Assembly (NCBI GenBank): GCA_947567595.1
Contig: CANOMQ010000009.1
Span: 1 to 64,000, forward strand
DNA from: an uncultured Lachnospiraceae bacterium
Lineage (GTDB): Bacteria; Bacillota; Clostridia; Lachnospirales; Lachnospiraceae
Length of the DNA stretch: 64,000 bases
Direction: 5' to 3'
Below the pieces are notes generated by a model. It saw nothing but the letters and a program-made list of their open reading frames with translations. It was not told the origin of the DNA and did no database searches. A program made the position numbers and the translations under genes. Below, piece by piece: positions 50,767 through 58,732 of this stretch (within the stretch, counting starts at the first letter, position 1; each line of letters starts with the position of its first letter).

Positions 50767-52350
50767 TCACGCCTCCTCACATCTGAAAAACCTTGCCTTC
50801 ATGGCAAATGCCTTCGGTACCCGCATGGTGAGCAGGTGTGTCTTGTCATACGCCTTCGCGCTTTTCACCGACACGACCGCCGCCTCGCACACCCGTTTGC
50901 CGTCGCGTCCAAGCGCAACGCCCATTGTCCCTTCCGCAGGCAGCGGCAAAAATTCATACGGAATCGTCACGGTCGCCGTGCCGTCGCCGCAGTCCTCGTC
51001 CACCAAAAAGATTGCCTGCCCTGAACAGCTTGCGACGCACATTCCGCAGTTAATGCAGTCCGCATCTGCGACCGCAATCGGCAGCGACGTGATATTCGAG
51101 CCGATTGAAATGCACCTCTTCGGGCATGTGTCCTGACAAGGATTGCATGGAATGTTCTGCGTACACTCAATGACTGGGTGAACTCCCGTTCTATGTGTCA
51201 CGCCGGGGAAGCGCTCAATTTCATCGTCCGCGACAAACCCCTTTTTGAGCAGACTTGCGGAAACCGCAATCCCCTCTTCCGTTTTTTCAATGACCTGTCC
51301 ACGGTTTTTCGGTGCGAACATTCCCTGCCGCAATCCGTCCAGCGCACCGTTTAGCGCGGAAAGCTCCCTGTCGCGCTCCTGCAAATCCATATATCCCAAA
51401 TAATGCGCGACTGCAATGCCCGCCATGCGCCCTTCAATCATCGCCGAGCTTGCCTCCTCAATGCCCGACACATCGCCCGCCGCAAAAATCCCTGCGACAG
51501 AAGTCATGCCAAGCGCATCGCAGATAGGTGTCTGCCCGCCGCGTTTTGGATTGTCCTCCATTTGGCAGCCTGCCATTTTCAAAAGCTGTGACATGGGGGA
51601 AAGTCCGACCGCAAGACAAATCGTATCCACGTCAAAATGTTTTTCCGTGCCTGTGATAAACGCAAAATTGCTGTCCACCTCCGCGATGGTGACGCCCGTC
51701 ACGCACTCCTCGCCCTCCGCCGCGACAATCGTGTGCGACAGATAGAACGGAACACCAGTTCTTGCAACCTTTGACGCATGAACGCCGTAGCCGCCGACAC
51801 GCGGCGCGGCGTCCACAAGCGCAACGACCTCACAGCCGCATTGCAAAAGCTGGAAGGAAACCACAAGCCCGACATTTCCCGAGCCAAGCATTAGCACCCG
51901 TTTGCCGGGGCGTACGCCGTGCAAATTCATCATGGTCTGCGCCGCACCCGCACCAATCACGCCCGGCAGCGTCCAGCCCGGAAACGTCACCATGTTTTCC
52001 GCCGCGCCCGTCGCAATCAGAACCGCGTCACCTTTATAGTGACAGATTTTCTCCCCTGTCTTTACAACGATTTCCTTATCCTGATAAAGCCCGATAACCG
52101 TCGCGTTCAGCCGCACCTCCACGCCCGCCTTGTCCGCCTCGTCGAGAAGCTGCGCGCCGATATTGAAGCCTCTGATTTTTGCCCTGTGCTCCTTTGAGCC
52201 GAAAAATTTATGGATTTGTTTAAAAAGCTGTCCGCCCGGCTTTTCATTTTCATCAAACACAACCACCGCAAGCCCCCGCCGCGCCGCTTCAACCGCCGCC
52301 GACAAGCCCGCAGGGCCTGCGCCTACAATGATTAAATCGTATCGTTTCAT
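50767..52350 (-). CDS. NAD(P)/FAD oxidoreductase with 4Fe-4S domain, HcnB-like
   Basis: A 527-residue flavoprotein. Residues 1-350 are a pyridine-nucleotide-disulfide-type reductase with two Rossmann motifs (IIVGAGPAGLSAAVEAARRG and VLMLGSGNVGLVVSFQLL) and GIFAAGDVSG. From about 390 it adds a ferredoxin-like section with cysteines in CTQNIPCNPCQDTCPKRC and DCINCGMCVASC, enough for two 4Fe-4S clusters. This matches the alpha-type subunit of HcnABC/opine-oxidase/proline-dehydrogenase complexes, passing electrons from the DAO subunit to an acceptor. It lies between the [2Fe-2S] and BFD-like genes in one operon. Confidence 0.92.
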   Translation of the reverse strand: MKRYDLIIVGAGPAGLSAAVEAARRGLAVVVFDENEKPGGQLFKQIHKFFGSKEHRAKIRGFNIGAQLLDEADKAGVEVRLNATVIGLYQDKEIVVKTGEKICHYKGDAVLIATGAAENMVTFPGWTLPGVIGAGAAQTMMNLHGVRPGKRVLMLGSGNVGLVVSFQLLQCGCEVVALVDAAPRVGGYGVHASKVARTGVPFYLSHTIVAAEGEECVTGVTIAEVDSNFAFITGTEKHFDVDTICLAVGLSPMSQLLKMAGCQMEDNPKRGGQTPICDALGMTSVAGIFAAGDVSGIEEASSAMIEGRMAGIAVAHYLGYMDLQERDRELSALNGALDGLRQGMFAPKNRGQVIEKTEEGIAVSASLLKKGFVADDEIERFPGVTHRTGVHPVIECTQNIPCNPCQDTCPKRCISIGSNITSLPIAVADADCINCGMCVASCSGQAIFLVDEDCGDGTATVTIPYEFLPLPAEGTMGVALGRDGKRVCEAAVVSVKSAKAYDKTHLLTMRVPKAFAMKARFFRCEEA

Positions 52351-52373
52351 TTGTTTTTCCCCATTTCTTCCTT

Positions 52374-52694
52374 CTATTTAAATGGCTCCGCGCTTACACC
52401 GTACTGCGTCTGCACGATCATGCCTGCCCTAAGCGGCGTGATACAGGTTCGCACATTCGGCACGCCGTCAACCACCATCACACAGTCCGTGCACCTTCCA
52501 ATCGCGCAGAAAATCCCGCGCGGCTTGTGCTCCTTCTGCGTATAGCGGTGTACCATCAGCCCTGCCGCTTTTAGCGCGGCGGCAATCGGCTCTCCTGCAC
52601 AGCCCTCGACCGTTTTCCCGTCAAATGTAAACGTCACCGTTTCGCCTTTTTCCAAAACACCCAAAATCGGGTGCTCGGCAATTCGCTCTCCCAT
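52374..52694 (-). CDS. (2Fe-2S)-binding protein, HcnA-like
   Basis: A 106-residue ferredoxin-like subunit with a plant-type [2Fe-2S] pattern: VEGCAGEP, then FCAIGRCTDC and, further on, RTCITP. It fits the small Fer2_4 subunit that pairs with HcnB-like flavoproteins and with sarcosine oxidase alpha N-termini. First gene of the four-gene dehydrogenase operon, 23 bases before the FAD subunit; GGGAGGAG precedes the ATG. A leader terminator lies upstream. Confidence 0.9.
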   Translation of the reverse strand: MGERIAEHPILGVLEKGETVTFTFDGKTVEGCAGEPIAAALKAAGLMVHRYTQKEHKPRGIFCAIGRCTDCVMVVDGVPNVRTCITPLRAGMIVQTQYGVSAEPFK

Positions 52695-52722
52695 TGTGTC
52701 TCCTCCCTTTCTTCCGCATTCG

Positions 52723-52771
52723 AAAAGGCGCCCAAACCGCAGGTTTTCCTCCCGTCAGTTCAGACGCCTTT
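52723..52771 (-). terminator. Leader terminator upstream of the dehydrogenase operon
   Basis: Arms at 52723-52738 and 52757-52771 pair (GGCGUCUGAAC with GUUUGGGCGCC) and enclose a small AGG-TTTT-CCT style hairpin. The transcript continues CCUUUUCG, a short U run, about 30 bases before the first ATG. Confidence 0.65.
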
Positions 52772-52862
52772 GTCTGTGTATCACTATTGAGATTGTATGC
52801 GTTCTTGGGTTCGAAAAATTGTAAAAATCGGAACAGCCTCTGCGCGGGCGCTTTTATGGTAG

Positions 52863-54452
52863 TTATACGACTGCTTCCACAATCGTCTTGTTTCCGATTT
52901 GGATTTGTGTTACGCCGATGGTTTTGTTTTTGTTGAAATTAAAGCTGAGCATATAGCCCTTGTCCTTATGGTAATAGTCCAAATAATCGGTAAGCTGCTC
53001 CTCGCCGCGCTCGTTGTATTCATTGCCATGCCAGATTTTCAGCTCGACGATGAACTGCTCACCGAGATAGTCCACGATGACATCCGTGCGCCTTGCGTCC
53101 CTTGTCTGCGCTTCAAGGTAGTAGTTTCCGGTGCCGTTGATGATGGGTTTTAGGTAGAGGAGGAAAAATTTTCGTCCGTATGCTTCAATGAAATTGATGT
53201 CCTTTTCGCTGTAGATTTCATGAAAATAGGCGACAAATTTCTCCAAAACCAAGTCCATGTCAAGACGGTTGTTTTTCACGAACTGTATCCGGTCGCTATC
53301 GCCCCTTGAATATGCGTCACTTCCCGCCTCCTGCGCCATAAATAAATTCAATAGGCACATTTCAAACATACGGTTTGCAATTACCACATGCCCGTTTTTT
53401 TCCTTTAAAAATCCAAACATTACGCCCAAATTAATAGACCGCTGCTCACGACTGTACGTAATCTGTTTGCCGCGATATATGATGTCCTCTATCATATGAT
53501 AGAGGTCTTGATATTGGTTAAGCTGTTTGACCATGCTCTCAAATAAAAGTGTGCTCTCCTTTAAAATACAATTCACCGCCTTCGCAACGCCCTCCTTCGT
53601 CCATGCTGCACTTAAATCGTTATACACCTCATCTTCCATAAAATCCTCGTCAATGCACTTACAAATCGAGGAGACAAGGACAGGGTAGCCGGAGGTGTAC
53701 TGATAAATCTCCTCCGCAATTCCCGGTACGTCCATGCCAGTGTGATAGTCCGCCTCATATTCCTCCAGCATTTCCGCGATTTGGGCGGGTGTAAAATCCA
53801 TATTGATTTTAAACTTTGCCGCAATGTTCCATGGACTGTTATACTGATGTTCCGCATCAGGGCGCAGTTTTAATTTCAGATTTTTAATATCGTAGACGCC
53901 CGCAAGAATGACGGAATGAAAAATCGGCGTTTTCTCGCGTTTTAAATAATAACCCCTAAGCTGCGCCAAAAAATCAATAAATACCTGATTATTGCTCGCG
54001 CTGTCAACCTCGTCTATGATTAACACAATCGGAGCCAGACTGTTTTTGCAAATACTGCTCAAATCCAAAAACAGTTCTTTCAGCCCATAGTTCGTACCAT
54101 CTTGTGCCGTTTTCTGCAATGACGCCGTCAGTTGTTCCCTGTTTTCCACTCCCGCGTCCTGCAAGGCATTTCGTATATCCACCATGAACGAGTGGGAAAA
54201 TGTTTCTTCATCTGAGAAGTCCTCTGTTGCCATCATCTGGAAATCAAGCGATATAACAATATACTCCTCCTTCAGATACTCCGCCAAAGCCCGAAGCGTC
54301 GTCGTCTTCCCATACTGTCGCCCACGGTTTATCACAAAATAACTGCCAAAATCCACATATTTATCCTTAATCTTCCTCAGCCGTTCGTCAATCCGAACCA
54401 TATAATGCCGCTGCGGATTACAGGAACCCGTTATATTAAATCTTCGTTTCAT
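52863..54452 (-). CDS. AAA-family ATPase with C-terminal PD-(D/E)XK-like domain
   Basis: A 529-residue protein: NPQRHYMVRIDERLRKI, a Walker-A-like NRGRQYGKTTTLRAL (about 43-57), Walker B with IVLIIDEVDSASN, a winged-helix-like middle part, and a C-terminal nuclease-like core TDVIVDYLGEQFIVELKIW. It belongs to the same broad AAA/PDDEXK class as the protein at 42827 but is a different subfamily. The first 20 residues are the family's usual pre-loop. Function unknown. GGAGGTT precedes the ATG. It ends 90 bases before the dehydrogenase leader and seems independent. Confidence 0.88.
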   Translation of the reverse strand: MKRRFNITGSCNPQRHYMVRIDERLRKIKDKYVDFGSYFVINRGRQYGKTTTLRALAEYLKEEYIVISLDFQMMATEDFSDEETFSHSFMVDIRNALQDAGVENREQLTASLQKTAQDGTNYGLKELFLDLSSICKNSLAPIVLIIDEVDSASNNQVFIDFLAQLRGYYLKREKTPIFHSVILAGVYDIKNLKLKLRPDAEHQYNSPWNIAAKFKINMDFTPAQIAEMLEEYEADYHTGMDVPGIAEEIYQYTSGYPVLVSSICKCIDEDFMEDEVYNDLSAAWTKEGVAKAVNCILKESTLLFESMVKQLNQYQDLYHMIEDIIYRGKQITYSREQRSINLGVMFGFLKEKNGHVVIANRMFEMCLLNLFMAQEAGSDAYSRGDSDRIQFVKNNRLDMDLVLEKFVAYFHEIYSEKDINFIEAYGRKFFLLYLKPIINGTGNYYLEAQTRDARRTDVIVDYLGEQFIVELKIWHGNEYNERGEEQLTDYLDYYHKDKGYMLSFNFNKNKTIGVTQIQIGNKTIVEAVV

Positions 54453-54710
54453 TCACAAACCTCCCTCTCCTCCGTCTATACCGCCATCTACAAAATTAGT
54501 TTACCATTCCATGGAACATATGTAAACACAGAACACCCCCTGTTAATTTTTTCACGTTCACAAATCGTTCATATTTTCTTGAAAAATTATTCAATAAAAA
54601 AACATTGTTTAGACATTTTAATTCTATATACTAACATCATAAGGCGAGACACAAAAGCGCCTGACTGACAAACGATAATAATACTTAATTAATAACTTTT
54701 TCATAATAAA

Positions 54711-54738
54711 TGCCAAGTAGTCATCAGATTACTTGGCA
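54711..54738. other. Perfect hairpin in the long AGCS upstream region
   Basis: TGCCAAGTA (54711-54719) and TACTTGGCA (54730-54738) pair around a ten-base loop, followed on the plus strand by TCCTCCCTTTTT. No plus-strand gene precedes it, so it is an orphan terminator-like hairpin or part of a longer leader. The rest of 54453-54842 is AT-rich without an ORF. Confidence 0.5.
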
Positions 54739-54842
54739 TCCTCCCTTTTTGGAGCAAAAATTTTTATGCCACAAAAACAAGGTTTGTCCGGCAAAAATTT
54801 TATAATAATTTAACAAATTTTCTCGAAATTTTCATTTTTTTC

Positions 54843-54871
54843 TTGCATATTCCCCGCAAACCATGTATAAA
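54843..54871 (+). promoter_or_regulatory. Promoter of the AGCS symporter gene
   Basis: TTGCAT (54843-54848), 17 bases, TATAAA (54866-54871). Transcription should start near 54879. Confidence 0.7.
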
Positions 54872-54880
54872 TATAAGAAA

Positions 54881-54934
54881 AGAATATTCCACATGAGACG
54901 CAGCGCGGCGCCGCCTATGGAATATTCTTTTTTT
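54881..54934 (+). terminator. Leader terminator of the AGCS symporter gene
   Basis: AGAATATTCCA (54881-54891) pairs perfectly with TGGAATATTCT (54918-54928), enclosing a GC-rich GGCGCC-containing loop and followed by seven T. It begins within a few bases of the predicted start site, so expression needs read-through or an alternative fold. Confidence 0.8.
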
Positions 54935-54987
54935 GTGAAACACAGGTCTTTTGGGACTATATAACAGCAAAAGGAGGAATTAAATTT

Positions 54988-56538
54988 ATGCTTGATTTAA
55001 TAGCAAACGTAAACGGCGCCATAAACGGTGTCGTGTGGGGTATTCCCATGCTTGTCTTAATTATCGGCACCGGAATTTATCTGACGGTGCGCACGAAGTT
55101 TTTCCAACTGACGCGCGCGCGCCACGTCACCGCAAACACCATCGGCGGCGTGTTCCAAAAAGGGCACAGCGTCAAAAATTCCAGTGAAAAGGCGTCCATC
55201 TCACAGTTTCAGGCGCTCTGTACGGCGCTTGCCGCAACCATCGGCGTCGGCAACATCGCGGGCGTGGCTGCCGCAATCGCATCGGGTGGGCCGGGAACGA
55301 TTTTCTGGATGTGGCTTTCGGCATTTTTCGGAATGATGACAAACTACTCGGAAAACGTGCTTGGTATTTATTATAGAAGGAAAAACAGCCACGGCGAGTG
55401 GTGCGGCGGTGCGATGTACTATCTGCGCGACGGTCTTGGCTCTAAGAACGGTTGTTCCGCCATCGGTAAGGTGCTTGCCGTGCTGTTTTCGCTGTTCTGC
55501 GTGCTTGCGTCATTTGGTATCGGAAACATGAGTCAGGTCAACACGATTTCAAGCAACATTACGTCCGTATTCAAAATCGAGGCGCTTGACCGCACACTGG
55601 TGCTTGGCTCTACGAAAATTAACCTATACGCATTGATTGTCGGGCTTGTACTGATGGTGCTTGCCGGGCTTGTCGTGGTCGGCGGCATTAAGCGTATTGC
55701 ACAGGTAACGGAGAAAGTCGTTCCGTTCATGGCGTGCGCATACATTCTTGGCGCGCTTGTGATTTTTGTTGTCAATATCGGAAAGATCGGTGAGGTATTT
55801 GCGTCCATCTTTTCCTTCGCGTTTGGTTTTCGCGCGCTTGGCGGTGCGGCAATCGGTCTTGCAGTAAAAAATGCGGTGACTTGGGGCTTTAAGCGCGGCG
55901 TGTTCTCAAATGAGGCAGGACTTGGTTCCTCTGTTATGGTGCACTCGGCATCGAACGTTGTCGAGCCTGTAAAGCAGGGAATGTGGGGCATTTTTGAGGT
56001 CTTTGCGGACACGATTGTCGTTTGTACGCTCACGGCGTTCTCAATCCTCTCAACAGGATTAATTGATTTACATACAGGCGAAATGCTTTCCACAAATGAA
56101 CAAACCGCGCTTGTCAGCGAGGCGTTTGGGACGGTATTTAACTTTGGCAGTGTCAATGTCGGCGGCATCTTTATCGCAATCGCCGTGCTGCTCTTCGCGT
56201 TCTCGACGGTGCTTGGCTGGAGCTACTATGGCACAAAGGCGTGGGAATTTCTGTTCGGCACGAAGGCGACGATTATTTACAAGGTCGTTTTCGTGGTGTT
56301 TATCGTGTTTGGCGCAACGATGAACCTTGACCTTGCATGGGATATTTCGGATACGTTCAACGGGCTGATGGCACTGCCCAACTTAATCGGCGTGCTTGTG
56401 CTTTCGGGGACGGTGATTAAGATTACGAATAATTACGTGGCACGTATTTTTAAGGGTTCAAAGGAAAAGCCGATGATTTCCGCGTTTGAAGATATTCAGA
56501 AGGAGCAGGAGATAAAGCTTGCCAAGGAACAGGGCTAA
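54988..56538 (+). CDS. AGCS-family Na+/alanine-glycine symporter
   Basis: A 516-residue sodium:amino-acid symporter of the AGCS family with about 11 helices. Family blocks include GVVWGIPMLVLIIGTGIYLTV, ALAATIGVGNIAGVAAAI, GGPGTIFWMWLSAFFGM and NEAGLGSSVMVHSAS. It imports alanine, glycine or a related neutral amino acid with Na+. GGAGG precedes the ATG. The gene is alone between a regulated leader and a strong terminator. Proximity to the HcnABC-like dehydrogenase fits uptake of a small amino acid for oxidation, though they are not in one operon. Confidence 0.95.
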   Translation: MLDLIANVNGAINGVVWGIPMLVLIIGTGIYLTVRTKFFQLTRARHVTANTIGGVFQKGHSVKNSSEKASISQFQALCTALAATIGVGNIAGVAAAIASGGPGTIFWMWLSAFFGMMTNYSENVLGIYYRRKNSHGEWCGGAMYYLRDGLGSKNGCSAIGKVLAVLFSLFCVLASFGIGNMSQVNTISSNITSVFKIEALDRTLVLGSTKINLYALIVGLVLMVLAGLVVVGGIKRIAQVTEKVVPFMACAYILGALVIFVVNIGKIGEVFASIFSFAFGFRALGGAAIGLAVKNAVTWGFKRGVFSNEAGLGSSVMVHSASNVVEPVKQGMWGIFEVFADTIVVCTLTAFSILSTGLIDLHTGEMLSTNEQTALVSEAFGTVFNFGSVNVGGIFIAIAVLLFAFSTVLGWSYYGTKAWEFLFGTKATIIYKVVFVVFIVFGATMNLDLAWDISDTFNGLMALPNLIGVLVLSGTVIKITNNYVARIFKGSKEKPMISAFEDIQKEQEIKLAKEQG

Positions 56539-56560
56539 TACCATTTTCAATATACGAAAT

Positions 56561-56608
56561 GAAAAAAGCGCAGTCAGGATTATTTCTTCTATCCTGCCGC
56601 GCTTTTTC
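56561..56608. terminator. Bidirectional terminator between AGCS and fbp
   Basis: GAAAAAAGCGCAGTCAGGAT pairs with ATCCTGCCGCGCTTTTTC around a ten-base loop; A and T runs on both sides serve both convergent genes. Confidence 0.9.
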
Positions 56609-56684
56609 ATTACTTCAATACCATTCCGACATTCAGCACATCAATTTTCCGGCTCAAACCGTACCACATTACAATTTCCCGACA

Positions 56685-58604
56685 CTATTCCTTCCCGACA
56701 CTTATCAACCCGCGCCGGTACGCCAAAAGCAATAATTCCAAGTCATTGATGGTATCAAGAATGACTTTCCCGTTATCCGTATCCTTCACCATCACACGGT
56801 CGCTCTCCGTCTCGAAAAAGTTCGAGGTTGACTCAATATCCTTATTCTCTGCAAGCACCTTTGCCACGCTCTCAAAGGGCTGGTGCGCCTTCAGACGCAT
56901 CCCGTGCGAATTGTAAATCAGCGTATACCCCGCAATCCCTGTCGTTTTCTGATACGCGCGGCAGAACCCGCCGTCAATCACAATCAAACGGTTGTTTGCC
57001 TTGAGCGGCGATTCTCCCTTTGCCACTTTAATCGGCGTATGCCCGTTGATAATGTGGGAAATCGAGCTGTCCAAGCCAAACTCATGCAGGATTTTCCGGC
57101 AATATTTTTCCTGCTGGTAAAAGCTGTAATACGGATTTTTCGGTTCATCATACGTCGATTCGTCCACCACGAATGTCCGCTCAAAAGTCTTCATATTCCT
57201 ACCCGAAAGCGGCGATTTTTTCCCGCACCACAGATACCACATAAAATCATTATTGGACTGATCGTAGGTGTCAAAAAACGCACGCCTTGCAATCTTACAG
57301 GCATAATCCATATATTCTTTCCCGTGATACATCGTGTCACCAATCCGCATACCGTCAAAATCGCCGTGTTCGTCCATCGGGATACAGCCGTGGAACAACA
57401 GATTGCCGTTGTAGCACAGATAAATATTTCCTTTTTCATACAAAAACCGAACGTGTTTTCGTAGCATATGGCTGTTGGTAAACGCTGTGCGCAAATCGTC
57501 GATGACCTCCTGCTCCTCCTGCGAAAGTATATACGGGTTTTCTTTGTCAACCGTCGGAAAATACGTGTCATTCAGCTCATAGTCCCTGTCACCGATGCGT
57601 ACCACGCCGCGCTCCAAATCCATCTTGTCCAGCAGAAGCCTGTCGTTCATATCATACTCGGGGTGACGCATGATAATCTGCCCCTCAAGCTTGAACAGGA
57701 TCACGGAAATTGCCTTGGTTGCCGCGTCCATCGGCGCAAGCCCGGGATACGTATGCTCCGCAAAAAGCGCCAGCACGCGCAGGCTGATTGCGTAGGAATT
57801 TTCAAGGATTTCAATGCTGTTATAACGGATATTGTTGCGCAGGATATTGGCAATACACGCCTCGTTCCCGCAAGCCGCGCCCATCCACAAAATATCATGG
57901 TTTCCCCACTCAATGTCAACGGAATGATGCCGGATTAGCAAGTCCATAATCTTATCCGCCTTCGGCCCCCTGTCGTAAATATCCCCGACAATATGCAGAC
58001 GGTCAACCGCAAGCCGCTTGATTAAACGGCACAGCGCCTCGATAAACGCATCCGCGCTGTCAATGTCAATGATTGTCTCGATAATCTTCTCGTGGTAGAC
58101 AAGCTGGTTGTTGTCCTCGTCCGGCTGCGCGTGCAGCAGCTCGTCAATAATAAAGCTGAACTCCTCCGGGATTGCCTTACGCACCTTCGAACGTGTGTAC
58201 TTTGAAGAAAGCAGTTTTGCAAGCTCTGTCAGGTTTCTGAGGTTTGTCTGATACCAGTGGGGCGTCACGATGTTCTGCCGTTTTAACAGCTTGATTTTTT
58301 CCTCTGGATAATACACAAGTGTGCAGATTTCCTGCCGCTCCTGCGCGCAAAGGCGGTCGGAAAACAGTAAGTCAACCTTTTCCTTGATAACGCCTGCCGC
58401 GTTGTTTAAGATATGGTAAAACGCCTCGTATTCGCCGTGAATATCGCTCATAAAGTGCTCCGTGCCCTTTGGCAGGTTTAAAATTGCCTTGAGGTTAATG
58501 ATTTCCCGACACACTGACGGTATTGACGGGTACTTCTCCGCCAGTAATCTTAAATACCTTAGTTTTTCATCCATAAGCTGATTTAACAGTCTGTCCTGCT
58601 CCAT
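56685..58604 (-). CDS. fbp: Fructose-1,6-bisphosphatase class III
   Basis: Class III FBPase dephosphorylates fructose-1,6-bisphosphate in gluconeogenesis. The 639-residue length is typical of the Firmicutes enzyme. Metallophosphatase motifs are all present: MSDIHGEYEAF, IVGDIYDRGPKADKI, WGNHDILWMGAA, LYCYNGNLLFHGCIP-like region (about 405-420) and INGHTPIK. Cytoplasmic. Single-gene unit with a promoter (TTGAAC/TATAAT) and the ribosome site GGGAGG. Confidence 0.96.
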   Translation of the reverse strand: MEQDRLLNQLMDEKLRYLRLLAEKYPSIPSVCREIINLKAILNLPKGTEHFMSDIHGEYEAFYHILNNAAGVIKEKVDLLFSDRLCAQERQEICTLVYYPEEKIKLLKRQNIVTPHWYQTNLRNLTELAKLLSSKYTRSKVRKAIPEEFSFIIDELLHAQPDEDNNQLVYHEKIIETIIDIDSADAFIEALCRLIKRLAVDRLHIVGDIYDRGPKADKIMDLLIRHHSVDIEWGNHDILWMGAACGNEACIANILRNNIRYNSIEILENSYAISLRVLALFAEHTYPGLAPMDAATKAISVILFKLEGQIIMRHPEYDMNDRLLLDKMDLERGVVRIGDRDYELNDTYFPTVDKENPYILSQEEQEVIDDLRTAFTNSHMLRKHVRFLYEKGNIYLCYNGNLLFHGCIPMDEHGDFDGMRIGDTMYHGKEYMDYACKIARRAFFDTYDQSNNDFMWYLWCGKKSPLSGRNMKTFERTFVVDESTYDEPKNPYYSFYQQEKYCRKILHEFGLDSSISHIINGHTPIKVAKGESPLKANNRLIVIDGGFCRAYQKTTGIAGYTLIYNSHGMRLKAHQPFESVAKVLAENKDIESTSNFFETESDRVMVKDTDNGKVILDTINDLELLLLAYRRGLISVGKE

Positions 58605-58635
58605 TTCGTGACCTCCCTTGTCATTGTGTTGATTG

Positions 58636-58665
58636 ATTATAGTGTACCATTTTCACCGTGTTCAA
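58636..58665 (-). promoter_or_regulatory. Promoter of fbp
   Basis: TTGAAC (58665-58660), 18 bases, TATAAT (58641-58636) on the minus strand, 32 bases before the ATG. Confidence 0.6.
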
Positions 58666-58671
58666 ACAAGC

Positions 58672-58703
58672 AAAAAACGCAAACCCGAAAGCTTGCGTTT
58701 TTG
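58672..58703 (-). terminator. Terminator of the right-edge giant protein gene
   Basis: AAAAACGCAA pairs with TTGCGTTTTT around a short loop, with T run in the minus-strand transcript, 30 bases after the stop codon. Confidence 0.85.
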
Positions 58704-58732
58704 CCTGTTTACAATACAGTCATTTCTATTTA

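Noticed and set aside
54711-54860. Possible riboswitch upstream of the AGCS symporter
   Set aside because: No glycine-, lysine- or guanidine-aptamer core was recognised; the region has AT-rich inverted repeats only, and a promoter is found downstream of it.
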